Assembly (NCBI GenBank): GCA_023150805.1 | Contig: JAKLKF010000001.1 | Location: 126,740-178,779 of the forward strand | From: Myxococcota bacterium | GTDB taxonomy: Bacteria > Myxococcota_A > UBA796 > UBA2385 | Direction: 5' to 3' | Length of the DNA stretch: 52,040 nt | In this document: positions 43,938-51,626 of the stretch, in pieces | Numbering within the stretch: the stretch's first letter is position 1 | Layout: the number at the start of each line of letters is the position of its first letter | Translations under genes and position numbers: made by a program | The notes under the pieces: model-generated | What the model was told of the DNA's origin: nothing | The model's database searches: none | What the model saw: only the letters and a program-made list of their open reading frames with translations

Positions 43938-45062
43938 TTAACCCTGGACCTGGGCCTCGGCGTAGCCGACCATTCGCCGCTGGCTCGGGTCCCACAGCTT
44001 CAGGCGGAAGCAGGCCGCGATGTCGCGGGGGTGCCACGAGGTCCGACCGGGGCTCTGCAGCTCGGGGATCCCGGCGTAGGCCTTGGGCAGGTTGTAGAAG
44101 GGCACCCGGTGGTTGAGGTGGTGGATGTGGTGGTAGCCGATGTTGCCCGTGAACCAGTGCATCACGGGCGACATCTCGAACATGCTGGACGAGACCAGCG
44201 CGGCGTCGTGGTAGTTCCAGCGCTGGCGGTCGGCGATCTGCACGCCCGGGTAGTTGTGCTGGGCGTAGAACAGGTAGCTGCCGGCCGCGAAGGCGATGAG
44301 CAGCGGCAGCATCATGCCCACCAGCCAGGCCTGCCAGCCCAGGCTGAGCACCAGCCCGACGCTGGCCAGCAGGTGCAGCAGGATGGCGACCGGGCCCGCC
44401 CAGTGCACCTTGGGGTTGCGGGCGAAGGAGCCCATGCACATGCCGGCCATGAAGATCGTGAAGTAGCCGCCGGCGATGAACAGCGGGTGCCGCGCGATGG
44501 CGTAGGTCCGCCGCTCGCCCGCGCTCATCCGCCGCCACATGCGGGTGGTGACGATGGGGTAGCTGCCGATCGCCGTGCCCGGCAGCTTGCAGTTGTTCTT
44601 GTGGTGGTAATCGTGGGTCTCCCGCCACACGGCCGGCGGCGACAGCGTCATCAGCCCGATGCCCCACATGAAGGCGTGCCCCAGCCGGGACTGGCGGAAG
44701 ATCGCGCCGTGCAGGGCGTCGTGGTAGATGATGAACAGCCGGACGATGAGCAGGGCCGTCAGGACGGCCGCGGGGACCTGCAGCCAGAGCCAGGGGGCCA
44801 GCAGGGCGGTCGACCAGGTCGTCGCCGTCAGGCTCATCGTGAGCAGCAGCTCGCCCCAGGAGCGCAGCTTGTCCTCGTCGGCGTAGGGCTTCGTCGCGCG
44901 CACCAGCTCGGCACCGCTGCGGCTGCCCACGGCGGCCAGGGTCGCTCCCTTGGGGGCCGGCGCCTCCAGCTCGGCGTCGAGGACGGCGTCGACGCTCACG
45001 CCGTCGCTGTCGCTGCGGTCGGTGGGGTCGGTCGAGGTCGGAGGAGAGGGCTCGGCGTTCAT
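43938..45062 (-). CDS. Membrane fatty-acid desaturase/hydroxylase
   Basis: 374 residues. ATG 45062 is chosen over the in-frame ATG at 45140 because GGAG-N7 precedes it and a likely promoter lies between the two. The di-iron histidine boxes are HDALH (114-118), HDYHH (150-154) and HHIHH (311-315), with a further His at QHN (269). Membrane segments occur around 72-95, 97-113, 190-215 and 222-265. The enzyme inserts a double bond or hydroxyl into acyl chains at the inner membrane using O2. The first 50 residues are acidic and disordered. First gene of the lipid operon with GMC oxidoreductase and YceI. Confidence 0.92.
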   Translation of the reverse strand: MNAEPSPPTSTDPTDRSDSDGVSVDAVLDAELEAPAPKGATLAAVGSRSGAELVRATKPYADEDKLRSWGELLLTMSLTATTWSTALLAPWLWLQVPAAVLTALLIVRLFIIYHDALHGAIFRQSRLGHAFMWGIGLMTLSPPAVWRETHDYHHKNNCKLPGTAIGSYPIVTTRMWRRMSAGERRTYAIARHPLFIAGGYFTIFMAGMCMGSFARNPKVHWAGPVAILLHLLASVGLVLSLGWQAWLVGMMLPLLIAFAAGSYLFYAQHNYPGVQIADRQRWNYHDAALVSSSMFEMSPVMHWFTGNIGYHHIHHLNHRVPFYNLPKAYAGIPELQSPGRTSWHPRDIAACFRLKLWDPSQRRMVGYAEAQVQG

Positions 45063-45120
45063 GCGAGGGCTCCAGCGGGGGCCACGGGGTGACGCGGGGC
45101 GAGGGAGGGTTGCGGCGGGC

Positions 45121-45131
45121 CGCATATTGTG
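45121..45131 (-). promoter_or_regulatory. AT-rich candidate -10 region for the desaturase operon
   Basis: On the minus strand GCACAATATGCG is the only AT-rich pocket in the 112 bases between the cyclase stop and the desaturase start, about 60 bases before ATG 45062. No clear -35 was seen. Confidence 0.3.
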
Positions 45132-45174
45132 CCCGAGCATCGGTCGCCCGGCCGACCCCGCGGCGCGGCGGGGA

Positions 45175-46740
45175 TCAGAGCGCGGCCAGCTCGACCACCT
45201 CGATGGCCTGCTGCTTGCCCTTGACGGTGATGGTGCGGCGGGATGTCACGGTGAAGGGGCCGGTCTGCGGGCCGCGCTCGGGCAGGGCCGCGGCCTGGAC
45301 CAGCACGTGCCCCGGCGTGGCGCTGCTCTCCAGCCGCGCCGCCAGGTTCACCGTGTCGCCGATGACCGTGTACTCGAGCTTCACGGCGCTGCCCATGTTG
45401 CCCTGGACCAGCGGTCCCGCGGCGACGCCGACCCGGATCCGGATCGGGGCCGAGCCCCGCGCCGCCAGCGCCTCGTTGCAGGGCCCCAGGGCGCGCTGCA
45501 TGTCCAGCGCGCAGCCCACCGCGCGGGCGTGCACGCCCTCGGCGGCCTCGCCCCGGCGCGGCACGAAGACCGCCATGATGCCGTCGCCCATGCGCTTGTC
45601 GATGACACCGCCGTGCGCCTGGAAGGCGGGGTCCACGTGCGCGAAGTACAGGTTCAGCTCTTCCACCACCTGCTCGGGCGGCAGGGGCTCGCAGCGCGGC
45701 GTGAAGCCCACGATGTCGGCGAAGAGCACCGCCGCCTCGGTGCGCTGCCCCCCCAGCGACAGCTCGACCTCGGGGTCGTCGACGATGCGCTCGACCAGGT
45801 CGCTGGCCAGGTAGCCGCTGAGCTTCCGGCTGGCGAGCAGGGCGCGCCGCAGCGCCAGCCCCTCCTCGAACAGCTCGCCCATCCGCTCGTCGTGGCGGCG
45901 GATCATCCCGTCGATGCGCTCCGCCTCGCGCCGCAGCGCCGCCTGGAGCGCCCGCACCCGCAGCCAGCCGGCCACGGCCAGCACCGCCAGCGCCAGGCAC
46001 AGCCCCGCCAGGTGGGCCGTGGTGCCCGGCAGCCACAGGCCGACCGCCAGCGCGCCCGCCGCCCCCAGGCCGAGCAGCAGCATCGGCAGCCGGGAGCGCG
46101 CGACGAAGCGCACCTCGTAGGTGCAGCCGCCCGCTCCGCCCTGGGCGTGCTCGCAGGACCGCCGCTCGACCTGGGCGCGCGGCAGGCCCCACACCGTCGG
46201 CACCGCCTCCAGGATCCCGAACAGGTTCCAGCAGGTGTGGCCCGGCAGGCGCCAGCCCTCGGGCGCCAGCTCCGATGGGCGCGCGTGGATGCGCACGTGG
46301 CCGGGCCCCACGACCTCGTGCGACAGCTCCAGCAGGCGGTTCACCCGCCGCGCCAGGTCGGGCAGCCGCGCATAGAAGGCGCCCGGCGAGCCGATGGCGC
46401 GCACGACGCTGTGGCCGGCGCCCATCGCGTCGCGGGTCAGGGCGCGCCGTCCCACCCGGCGCCAGGTCTGCCAGGCCGGGTGGTCGTGCGGGGGCGGCTC
46501 GTCCAGCCCGTGCTGCTGGCGCAGCAGCGCCCGGGCCAGCCGGTCCACGTAGAGCGCCGCCACGCGGTTCTCCGGGTCGTCCAGCCAGGCGCGCGGCAGC
46601 CCGCCCGCATCCACCAGCGCCCGCGCGGCCGCGGCCCCCGCGTCCTCCTCCACCTGGGCCAGCAGCGCGCGCACCAGCCGCGTGCTCAGGTCGGGGGCGA
46701 CCAGGTCGGGATCGAGGTCGGAGAGGGGGAGCGAGGCCAT
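45175..46740 (-). CDS. Membrane-bound class III adenylate cyclase
   Basis: 521 residues. The N-terminal 210 residues form a cytoplasmic sensor-like domain ending RRSCEHAQGGAGGCTYEVRF, similar to the C-x(n)-G-x-x-x-C-x-Y-x-V ends of V4R/heme-NO-like sensor domains in Myxococcota regulators. Two membrane helices (about 219-238 and 243-260) are followed by a coiled linker and the cyclase domain (about 330-521). Metal Asp342 (FADIVGFT) and Asp386 (DKRMGDGIMAVF), Lys382 for adenine choice and YTVIGDTVNLAARLES with the transition-state residues are present. It makes cAMP; the stimulus is unknown. Stands alone on the minus strand, 63 bases after a small lipoprotein gene. Confidence 0.9.
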   Translation of the reverse strand: MASLPLSDLDPDLVAPDLSTRLVRALLAQVEEDAGAAAARALVDAGGLPRAWLDDPENRVAALYVDRLARALLRQQHGLDEPPPHDHPAWQTWRRVGRRALTRDAMGAGHSVVRAIGSPGAFYARLPDLARRVNRLLELSHEVVGPGHVRIHARPSELAPEGWRLPGHTCWNLFGILEAVPTVWGLPRAQVERRSCEHAQGGAGGCTYEVRFVARSRLPMLLLGLGAAGALAVGLWLPGTTAHLAGLCLALAVLAVAGWLRVRALQAALRREAERIDGMIRRHDERMGELFEEGLALRRALLASRKLSGYLASDLVERIVDDPEVELSLGGQRTEAAVLFADIVGFTPRCEPLPPEQVVEELNLYFAHVDPAFQAHGGVIDKRMGDGIMAVFVPRRGEAAEGVHARAVGCALDMQRALGPCNEALAARGSAPIRIRVGVAAGPLVQGNMGSAVKLEYTVIGDTVNLAARLESSATPGHVLVQAAALPERGPQTGPFTVTSRRTITVKGKQQAIEVVELAAL

Positions 46741-46803
46741 GGCGTCCCGCCAGCGTCGCCCCGGCGCGGGCGACTGTCCACCCGGCCAGGGCGCCCGGGC
46801 CGA

Positions 46804-47298
46804 TCAGTCGCAGCCCACGCAGCCCGCCACCAGCTCACCGCCGGTCAGCTCCACCGCGGTGCCGTCCGCGGCGCTGGCCGTGAACGAGAAGCAGGCCGCC
46901 ACGCTGTCCCCGGTGCGGGTCAGCACCGCCTCGCCGTCGCCGGCCGCCTGGGTCGCGTAGGAGCCCGCCACCCCCGTCGGGTACAGGGCCGCGAAGCTCT
47001 CGTCCCCCAGGGGCACGACCAGGCTCTCGCCGTCCACCAGGGCCGCGGCCACGCCCTGCCCCTCCTCGTCCGCGCTGGCGACCAGGGTCAGCCGCCAGCC
47101 GCCCCCCTCGGCCGTCGTGACCTGGACCCCGTCCCCTGCCACCGACCAGGACGCGCCCGCGCCGGTCCACGCCTCGCCGTCGACGGTGCCGACGACGTCC
47201 CCCTCGGCCAGCCCCTGGGGCTCACAGGTCTCGCCGCCGCAGGCCAGCAGGGAGGAGGAGGCGAGCAGGGCGCAGGGCAGCAGCAGGGTCGGGCGCAT
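46804..47298 (-). CDS. Small lipoprotein of unknown function
   Basis: 164 residues. Lipobox SLLAC (Cys20), then a beta-rich domain with strands GDVVGTVDGEAWTGAGASWS, GWRLTLVASADEEGQG and AVAACFSFTASAADGTAVEL, ending GGELVAGCVGCD with a CxxC close to the C-terminus. Cys24 to Cys-rich tail pairing is possible. The layout is like other short Myxococcota lipoproteins with an initial DGxxWxxxGASW motif. It begins 24 bases after the proC stop and may share that transcript. No function is proposed. Confidence 0.72.
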   Translation of the reverse strand: MRPTLLLPCALLASSSLLACGGETCEPQGLAEGDVVGTVDGEAWTGAGASWSVAGDGVQVTTAEGGGWRLTLVASADEEGQGVAAALVDGESLVVPLGDESFAALYPTGVAGSYATQAAGDGEAVLTRTGDSVAACFSFTASAADGTAVELTGGELVAGCVGCD

Positions 47299-47322
47299 GG
47301 GATCTCCGGGCGAGGCGGCCGC

Positions 47323-48180
47323 CTATCGCGGCGGGCCGGGCGCGGGGCCCACCGCCTGGTCCAGGCCCCGGCCCAGCTCCAGCGTGCGCTGGTGGGCCGC
47401 GTCGATGGCCTCGGTCACCACGGCCCCGAAGCGGCCCATCTTCAGCACCTGCAGCGCGCGCGAGGTGGTGCCGCCGGGGCTGGTCACCTCGTCGATGAGC
47501 TGGGCGACGTGGGTGCCGTCCTGGCCGGCGGCCCGGATCAGCTCGGCCGTGCCGATCAACGTCGCCAGCACCGTCTGGTGGGCCACCTCGCGCGGCTCGC
47601 CGATGTAGTTGGCCGCCTCGACCATGGCCTTGACGAACTCGGCGACCACGGCCGGGCCCGTGCCGTTGACCGCCGTCGCCTGGTCGACCTGGGCCTCGTG
47701 GTCGACGAACAGCTCCTGGCCCATCACCTGCAGGATGGCGCGAACCCGCTGCCGATCGGCCAGGTCCCCGCGCGCCGTCCACACCGTCATGCCGCGCCGG
47801 ATCCGGCAGGGCAGGTTGGGCATGCAGCGCACCAGGTGGTCGTGCTGGAGCCCCCGGTGCAGGGTGTCCAGCCCGGCGCCGGCGACGATCGACAGCACCG
47901 TGGCCTGCGGCGGCACCCTCCCGCGCAGCTCGGCGAGGACCTCGGCCAGGTTCTGCGGCTTGACGGCCAGGACCAGCACCTCGCTGCCCTCGGCGGCAGC
48001 CCGGTTGTCGCGGGTGGTGCGCACGCCGTGGTGGACGTGGAGCTGGGCCAGGCGGGCCTCGTTGTGGTCGCTGGCGATGATGTGGTCGGCGGGCAGCACG
48101 CCCTCGGCCAGCAGGCCGCCGATCATCACGTCCGCCATCACGCCGGCGCCGACGAAACCCAGGGACCATGGAACCGACAC
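47323..48180 (-). CDS. proC: Pyrroline-5-carboxylate reductase
   Basis: 285 residues, within the usual 265-290. Start GTG 48180 follows CGGAGG-N6. N-terminal Rossmann motif FVGAGVMADVMIGGL (NADPH), AVKPQNLAEVL, VSIVAGAGL, MPNLPCRIRRGMT and the P5CR signature near LIDEVTSPGGTTSRALQVL. It reduces 1-pyrroline-5-carboxylate to proline in the cytoplasm. The motif MPNLPCRIRRGMT differs slightly from the common MPNTPALVGEGMT, so the pocket may be adjusted. A CobW-type GTPase gene ends 34 bases upstream; co-transcription is possible. Confidence 0.93.
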   Translation of the reverse strand: MSVPWSLGFVGAGVMADVMIGGLLAEGVLPADHIIASDHNEARLAQLHVHHGVRTTRDNRAAAEGSEVLVLAVKPQNLAEVLAELRGRVPPQATVLSIVAGAGLDTLHRGLQHDHLVRCMPNLPCRIRRGMTVWTARGDLADRQRVRAILQVMGQELFVDHEAQVDQATAVNGTGPAVVAEFVKAMVEAANYIGEPREVAHQTVLATLIGTAELIRAAGQDGTHVAQLIDEVTSPGGTTSRALQVLKMGRFGAVVTEAIDAAHQRTLELGRGLDQAVGPAPGPPR

Positions 48181-48214
48181 GGGGCACCTCCGAGCTGCGG
48201 CTGAGCCGATCGTC

Positions 48215-49249
48215 TTAGCCGGCCCCACCCCGCCGCGCCGGCACCCCCACGACGGCCGTCCAGCTCCCCTCCACGGCCTGCCAGGGCACGTCACGGGTGA
48301 TGAGCACCACCCGGCTCTCCCGCCCCTCGTCCGGCCAGGCCGGCAGGGGCCAGGGCGGGTGGACCAGGTGCTGCACGCCGTCGAGCACCCAGGGCCGGGG
48401 GTCCCCCTCCAGGTGCAGCAGCGCCTTCAAGCGCAGCACGCGGGGACCGTGCAGGGACAGGAGCAGCTCCAGCCAGGCCTCGACCCGCGCCGCGGACACC
48501 GGGCCGTCCACCACCAGGCAGTGGGCGACCACGTCGTCGGGGTGGGCATGGTCGTGGGCATGGTCGTGGGCATGACCGTGGGAGTGGACGGCGGGCGGGT
48601 CCGGCCGCGCCCAGGTGGCCGCGTCGGCGACCGGCCGGGTGAACCGCGCCGGGTCCAGCCGGCCGTGCGCCACCGGCTCGCAGGGGACCCCGGGGGCCAG
48701 GGCCGCCAGCCGCGCCCGCACCCGCGCCTGGGTGTCCGGGTCCACCAGGTCGGCCTTGGTCAGCAGCAGCCGGTCGGCCGCCGCGACCTGGGCCCGCGCC
48801 TCCTCCGACCGGTCCAGGCTCTGCAGCGCCGTCGCCAGGTCCACCGTGACCAGCACCCCGTCCAGCCGGTAGCGCCCCCGCAGCTCCGGCGAGGTCGCGA
48901 TGGTCGTCATCAGCGGCCCCGGCAGCGCCATGCCCGTCGTCTCCACCACCACCCGCTCGAACATCCGCCGACCCTCGCGCGAGAAGCGCCAGGTCACCTC
49001 GCGCAGGGTGCGGACCAGGTCGGTGCGCAGCGTGCAGCACAGGCAGCCGCTCTCCAGCGCCACCACCGGCGGCCCCTCCTCGGCCCGGGCCAGCAGGTGG
49101 TGGTCCAGGCCCACCGCCCCCAGCTCGTTGACCACCACCAGGGTCCCCGCCATGGACGGCTGCACCAGCAGGTGGCGCAGCAGGGTGGTCTTGCCGCTGC
49201 CCAGGAAGCCCGTCAGCAGCGTGAGCGGGATGCGGGAGGGGTCGGTCAC
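48215..49249 (-). CDS. CobW/ZNG1-family (COG0523) metal-chaperone GTPase
   Basis: 344 residues. Start GTG 49249. Walker A GFLGSGKT (14-21), the metal-binding GCLCC (Cys69, Cys71, Cys72), ETTG and LLLTKADLVD (the NKxD equivalent) are in the family order. A His-rich segment HSHGHAHDHAHDHAHPDD (about residue 222) separates the GTPase from the CobW C-terminal domain. These proteins insert or traffic Zn or Co, some into zinc enzymes under starvation. The substrate metal and client are unknown; there is no visible Zur site or cobalamin gene nearby. The His tract arises from a 12-bp tandem repeat. Confidence 0.9.
   Translation of the reverse strand: MTDPSRIPLTLLTGFLGSGKTTLLRHLLVQPSMAGTLVVVNELGAVGLDHHLLARAEEGPPVVALESGCLCCTLRTDLVRTLREVTWRFSREGRRMFERVVVETTGMALPGPLMTTIATSPELRGRYRLDGVLVTVDLATALQSLDRSEEARAQVAAADRLLLTKADLVDPDTQARVRARLAALAPGVPCEPVAHGRLDPARFTRPVADAATWARPDPPAVHSHGHAHDHAHDHAHPDDVVAHCLVVDGPVSAARVEAWLELLLSLHGPRVLRLKALLHLEGDPRPWVLDGVQHLVHPPWPLPAWPDEGRESRVVLITRDVPWQAVEGSWTAVVGVPARRGGAG
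48542..48577. repeat. 3 x 12-bp tandem repeat coding for a His-Asp/Ala tract
   Basis: Units GTGGGCATGGTC at 48542, 48554 and 48566 (the last with one change) encode the repeated HAHD of the CobW-type protein on the minus strand. Copy-number change would lengthen the metal-binding tract by four residues per unit. Confidence 0.95.
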
Positions 49250-49291
49250 GGCCCGTGGCTATCCCGCGGGCGGGGCCGAGCGGCGCGGAGC

Positions 49292-49816
49292 TCAGCGCTT
49301 GCGCAGGGCGCCCCGGGCCGTCACCCCCACCTCCAGCCGGAAGCGCGCCTGCACGGTGGTGTCCTGGCTCGGACGGTGCCCGGAGACGTCGGTGGTGATG
49401 GTCATCGACTGGCTGGTCACGTAGTCCGTCAGGTCCGCGGCGCTGACCTCCAGCGCCACCTCGCCCTGCCCATCCGGGAAGTCCTCGCCCCAGGCGATCT
49501 CGCGCGCGGCGAGGTCCGGGGCCTCCACCGACACCGACAGCTCGTCGATGAAGGCCAGGTCCGCCCCGTCCGGGTCGATGGCCTCCAGCTCGAAGGAGAC
49601 CATGCGCACCTCGGTGATGTCGCCGGGCTCCACCCCCTGGTTCGCCAGCTCCTCGTGCTCGGTGATGTCCATCGCCGCGAAGTCCTGGAAGCCGAAGCTG
49701 CCCAGCAGGTCCTCGACCAGCGTGCCCTGCTCGACCAGGGTGGTGGACTTCTCGTCGATGGTGATGGTCGCGATGCGGCCCCCGCAACCCAGGCCCCACC
49801 ACAGCAACAGCGTCAT
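49292..49816 (-). CDS. Small lipoprotein of unknown function
   Basis: 174 residues. ATG 49816 follows GGGAGGAG. A very short lipoprotein signal (TLLLWWGLGC, Cys11) is followed by a mixed acidic domain: ITIDEKSTTLVEQGTLVEDL, DITEVRMVSFELEAIDPDG, DLAFIDELSVSVEAPDL and a final beta strand VQARFRLEVGVTARG. The TEVxMxSFELEAxDP phrase recurs in uncharacterised Deltaproteobacterial lipoproteins as far as I recall. Divergent from the Ser/Thr kinase gene (134 bases); 42 bases after it comes the CobW-type gene. Confidence 0.72.
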   Translation of the reverse strand: MTLLLWWGLGCGGRIATITIDEKSTTLVEQGTLVEDLLGSFGFQDFAAMDITEHEELANQGVEPGDITEVRMVSFELEAIDPDGADLAFIDELSVSVEAPDLAAREIAWGEDFPDGQGEVALEVSAADLTDYVTSQSMTITTDVSGHRPSQDTTVQARFRLEVGVTARGALRKR

Positions 49817-49867
49817 GTGCTCCTCCCGAGAGAGGGGGCCCCAGGCCCCCGTGGGTCCGCCGGGACC

Positions 49868-49883
49868 GTGACATGCCGTGGCA
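49868..49883 (+). promoter_or_regulatory. Second copy of the shared 16-base promoter-region motif
   Basis: GTGACATGCCGTGGCA, 68 bases before the kinase ATG, matches 34245-34260 at 15 of 16 bases. It contains the perfect dyad TGCC-GT-GGCA, so it could also be an operator. Its function is unknown. Confidence 0.3.
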
Positions 49884-49950
49884 GGTCCCGCCCGGTGACC
49901 GCGAGCCGGCGCGAGCTAGCCTGCCCGATGACGCGCCTCGGAGGCACCGG

Positions 49951-50907
49951 ATGTACAGCATCGGCCAGCTCGTCTCCTGCTTCGAGCTGACCGCCGAGCT
50001 GGGCCGCGGCGGCTGGGGCATCGTCTACGCGGCGCGCCACGTGCACCTGGGCACAGCGCACGCGCTGAAGATCGTGCACGCCCACGAGCGGACCGTCCGC
50101 CTGCGCGCGCTGCGAGAGGCCCGCATCCAGGCGCGCCTGCTGCACCCCCAGGTGCTGCGCGCCACCGACGCCTTCGAGCGCGACCAGCAGGTGATCATCG
50201 TCTTCGACCTGGTGGAGGGGCCCACCCTGGCCCACCGCCTGGGGCAGGGCCCCCTGACGCTGGTCGAAGCCGAGGCCATCGCGGCGGCGCTGGCGGGCGG
50301 CGTCGCCTTCCTCCACCACCGCCGGATCGTCCACCGCGACATCAAGCCGAGCAACATCCTGCTCGAGCCCGACCTGGCGCCGCCGGTCTGCCGCCTGGGT
50401 GACTTCGGCATCGCCCGCGACCTCGACGAGCCCGACGCCGTCGAGATCACCGAGCCGGACGCGGTGGTCGGCACGCCCCGCTACATGGCGCCCGAGCGCC
50501 TGCGGGGACGGCGCGGGGTCGATCCCAGCCTGGACGTCTACTCGCTGGGCTGCGTGCTCTACGAGGTCTTCACCGGCCACCGCCCCTTCCCCGACGGCGA
50601 CCTCGCGCACCAGGCCTCGCTGCGCGAGGACGAGAGCTACGTCGCCCCCCGCGCCCGGCGTCCGGAGATCGACCCCTGGGTGGACCGCACCCTGCAGGCC
50701 TGCATGCGCGGCGATCCCCGGCGCCGCCTGCCCGACGCCCAGGTCCTGGTCGAGGTCCTGGCCGGGCGGATCGACCCGGGCCGGTGGGCACGCGGGTCCA
50801 AGGCCCGCATGGAGCGCGGCATCACCCTGCCCCCCCTGGGCGACGCGCCCCTGACGACCCAGCCGCTGTCCCCGGGGGGGCCGGTCACGCCCTCGTCGCA
50901 GCGCTGA
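49951..50907 (+). CDS. Hanks-type Ser/Thr protein kinase, soluble
   Basis: 318 residues. ATG 49951 follows CGGAGG-N7. Glycine loop GRGGWG (18-23), ATP Lys40 (HALKIVH), catalytic HRDIKPSN (128-135), DFG (151-153), APE (TPRYMAPERL) and the DVYSLG segment are intact, so it should be active. The kinase domain ends near residue 275; only a short Pro/Ser-rich tail follows, with no membrane helix or sensor domain, unlike the longer PknB type. It would be cytoplasmic. Divergent from a small lipoprotein gene and convergent with another. Confidence 0.93.
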   Translation: MYSIGQLVSCFELTAELGRGGWGIVYAARHVHLGTAHALKIVHAHERTVRLRALREARIQARLLHPQVLRATDAFERDQQVIIVFDLVEGPTLAHRLGQGPLTLVEAEAIAAALAGGVAFLHHRRIVHRDIKPSNILLEPDLAPPVCRLGDFGIARDLDEPDAVEITEPDAVVGTPRYMAPERLRGRRGVDPSLDVYSLGCVLYEVFTGHRPFPDGDLAHQASLREDESYVAPRARRPEIDPWVDRTLQACMRGDPRRRLPDAQVLVEVLAGRIDPGRWARGSKARMERGITLPPLGDAPLTTQPLSPGGPVTPSSQR

Positions 50908-50921
50908 GCGCGGGGCAGGGC

Positions 50922-51626
50922 TCACTCCGCCTCCACCACGGCGTCGTAGGTGCCGGCGGCGCCGCTGCTGGGCGAGCAGGTGCCCGAGAAGTCCAGCGAG
51001 ATCACCGCCGGGCTGCCCCCGACGCTGCCGACCAGGTACTCGTCGGAGAGGATGGCGCCGCTGGCCCAGGCGACCGTGCCGGTCATCGTGCCGCTGCCTG
51101 TCGAGATCGTGCCCGCCAGGTCGCCGAGCTGGACCCCCTCGCCCTCCAGGCCGCCCTCGAAGAGACAGGTCACGGCCCCCGTGAAGGTGGTCCCATCCGT
51201 GGCGATCTCGAGATCCGCGGTCCCGGTGCAGGAGTCGCTGAGCAGGCACAGGGTGCCGTAGCAGGCGTTGATCTCGACGGTGCCGGCGTAGGTCCCGGCC
51301 CAGGCGTGTGGCGTGGTTCCACCGTCGCCGGACCCGCCGTCGCCCGTGCCCCCGTCGCCCGTCCCGCCGTCGCCCGTCCCGCCGTCGCCGGTGCCTCCGT
51401 CCGTGCCCCCGTCGCCGGTGCCGCCGCCGTCCCCCGTCCCACCGTCGGTGCCGCCGCCGTCCCCCGTGCCGCCGCCGTCCCCCGTCCCACCGTCGGTGCC
51501 GCCGCCGTCCCCGGTGCCCCCGTCCACGCTCCCGCCGTCGATCCCGGTCTCCCCCAGCCGCTCTGCGTGCTCGTCCTCGGTGATCCACAGGCAGCCCTGC
51601 ACGAGCAGGACGGCGATCAAGCTCAT
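50922..51626 (-). CDS. Lipoprotein with Gly/Thr/Asp repeat spacer
   Basis: 234 residues. ATG 51626 follows CCGGAGG-N6 and gives a lipoprotein signal (AVLLVQGC). Residues about 30-107 are a DGGTGDGGG repeat spacer like the one in the transglutaminase-like lipoprotein. The C-terminal domain (about 108-234) is a beta-rich unit: WAGTYAGTVEINACYGTLCL, LEIATDGTTFTGAVTCLFEG and LVGSVGGSPAVISLDFSGTC, with four Cys. It resembles small beta-barrel lipoprotein domains (WAGxYxGxV...). The start overlaps the stop of the upstream gene (ATGA). Surface-exposed function unknown. Confidence 0.78.
   Translation of the reverse strand: MSLIAVLLVQGCLWITEDEHAERLGETGIDGGSVDGGTGDGGGTDGGTGDGGGTGDGGGTDGGTGDGGGTGDGGTDGGTGDGGTGDGGTGDGGTGDGGSGDGGTTPHAWAGTYAGTVEINACYGTLCLLSDSCTGTADLEIATDGTTFTGAVTCLFEGGLEGEGVQLGDLAGTISTGSGTMTGTVAWASGAILSDEYLVGSVGGSPAVISLDFSGTCSPSSGAAGTYDAVVEAE
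51320..51542. repeat. Degenerate minisatellite encoding Gly/Thr/Asp spacer
   Basis: About 220 bases of imperfect 15-, 18- and 33-base units built on CCGTCGCC(C/G)GT and CCGCCGTCCCC encode the DGGTGDGGG spacer of the lipoprotein at 50922-51626. A related repeat is found at 18570-18693 in an otherwise unrelated lipoprotein. Confidence 0.85.

Noticed and set aside
45063..45140. Longer start (ATG 45140) for the desaturase
   Set aside because: It would put the likely promoter and the ribosome site inside the gene, and the added residues look like leader DNA.
51320..51542. Regularly spaced repeat resembling a CRISPR array
   Set aside because: Units are short, imperfect and in frame in a lipoprotein gene, with no unique spacers and no cas genes.
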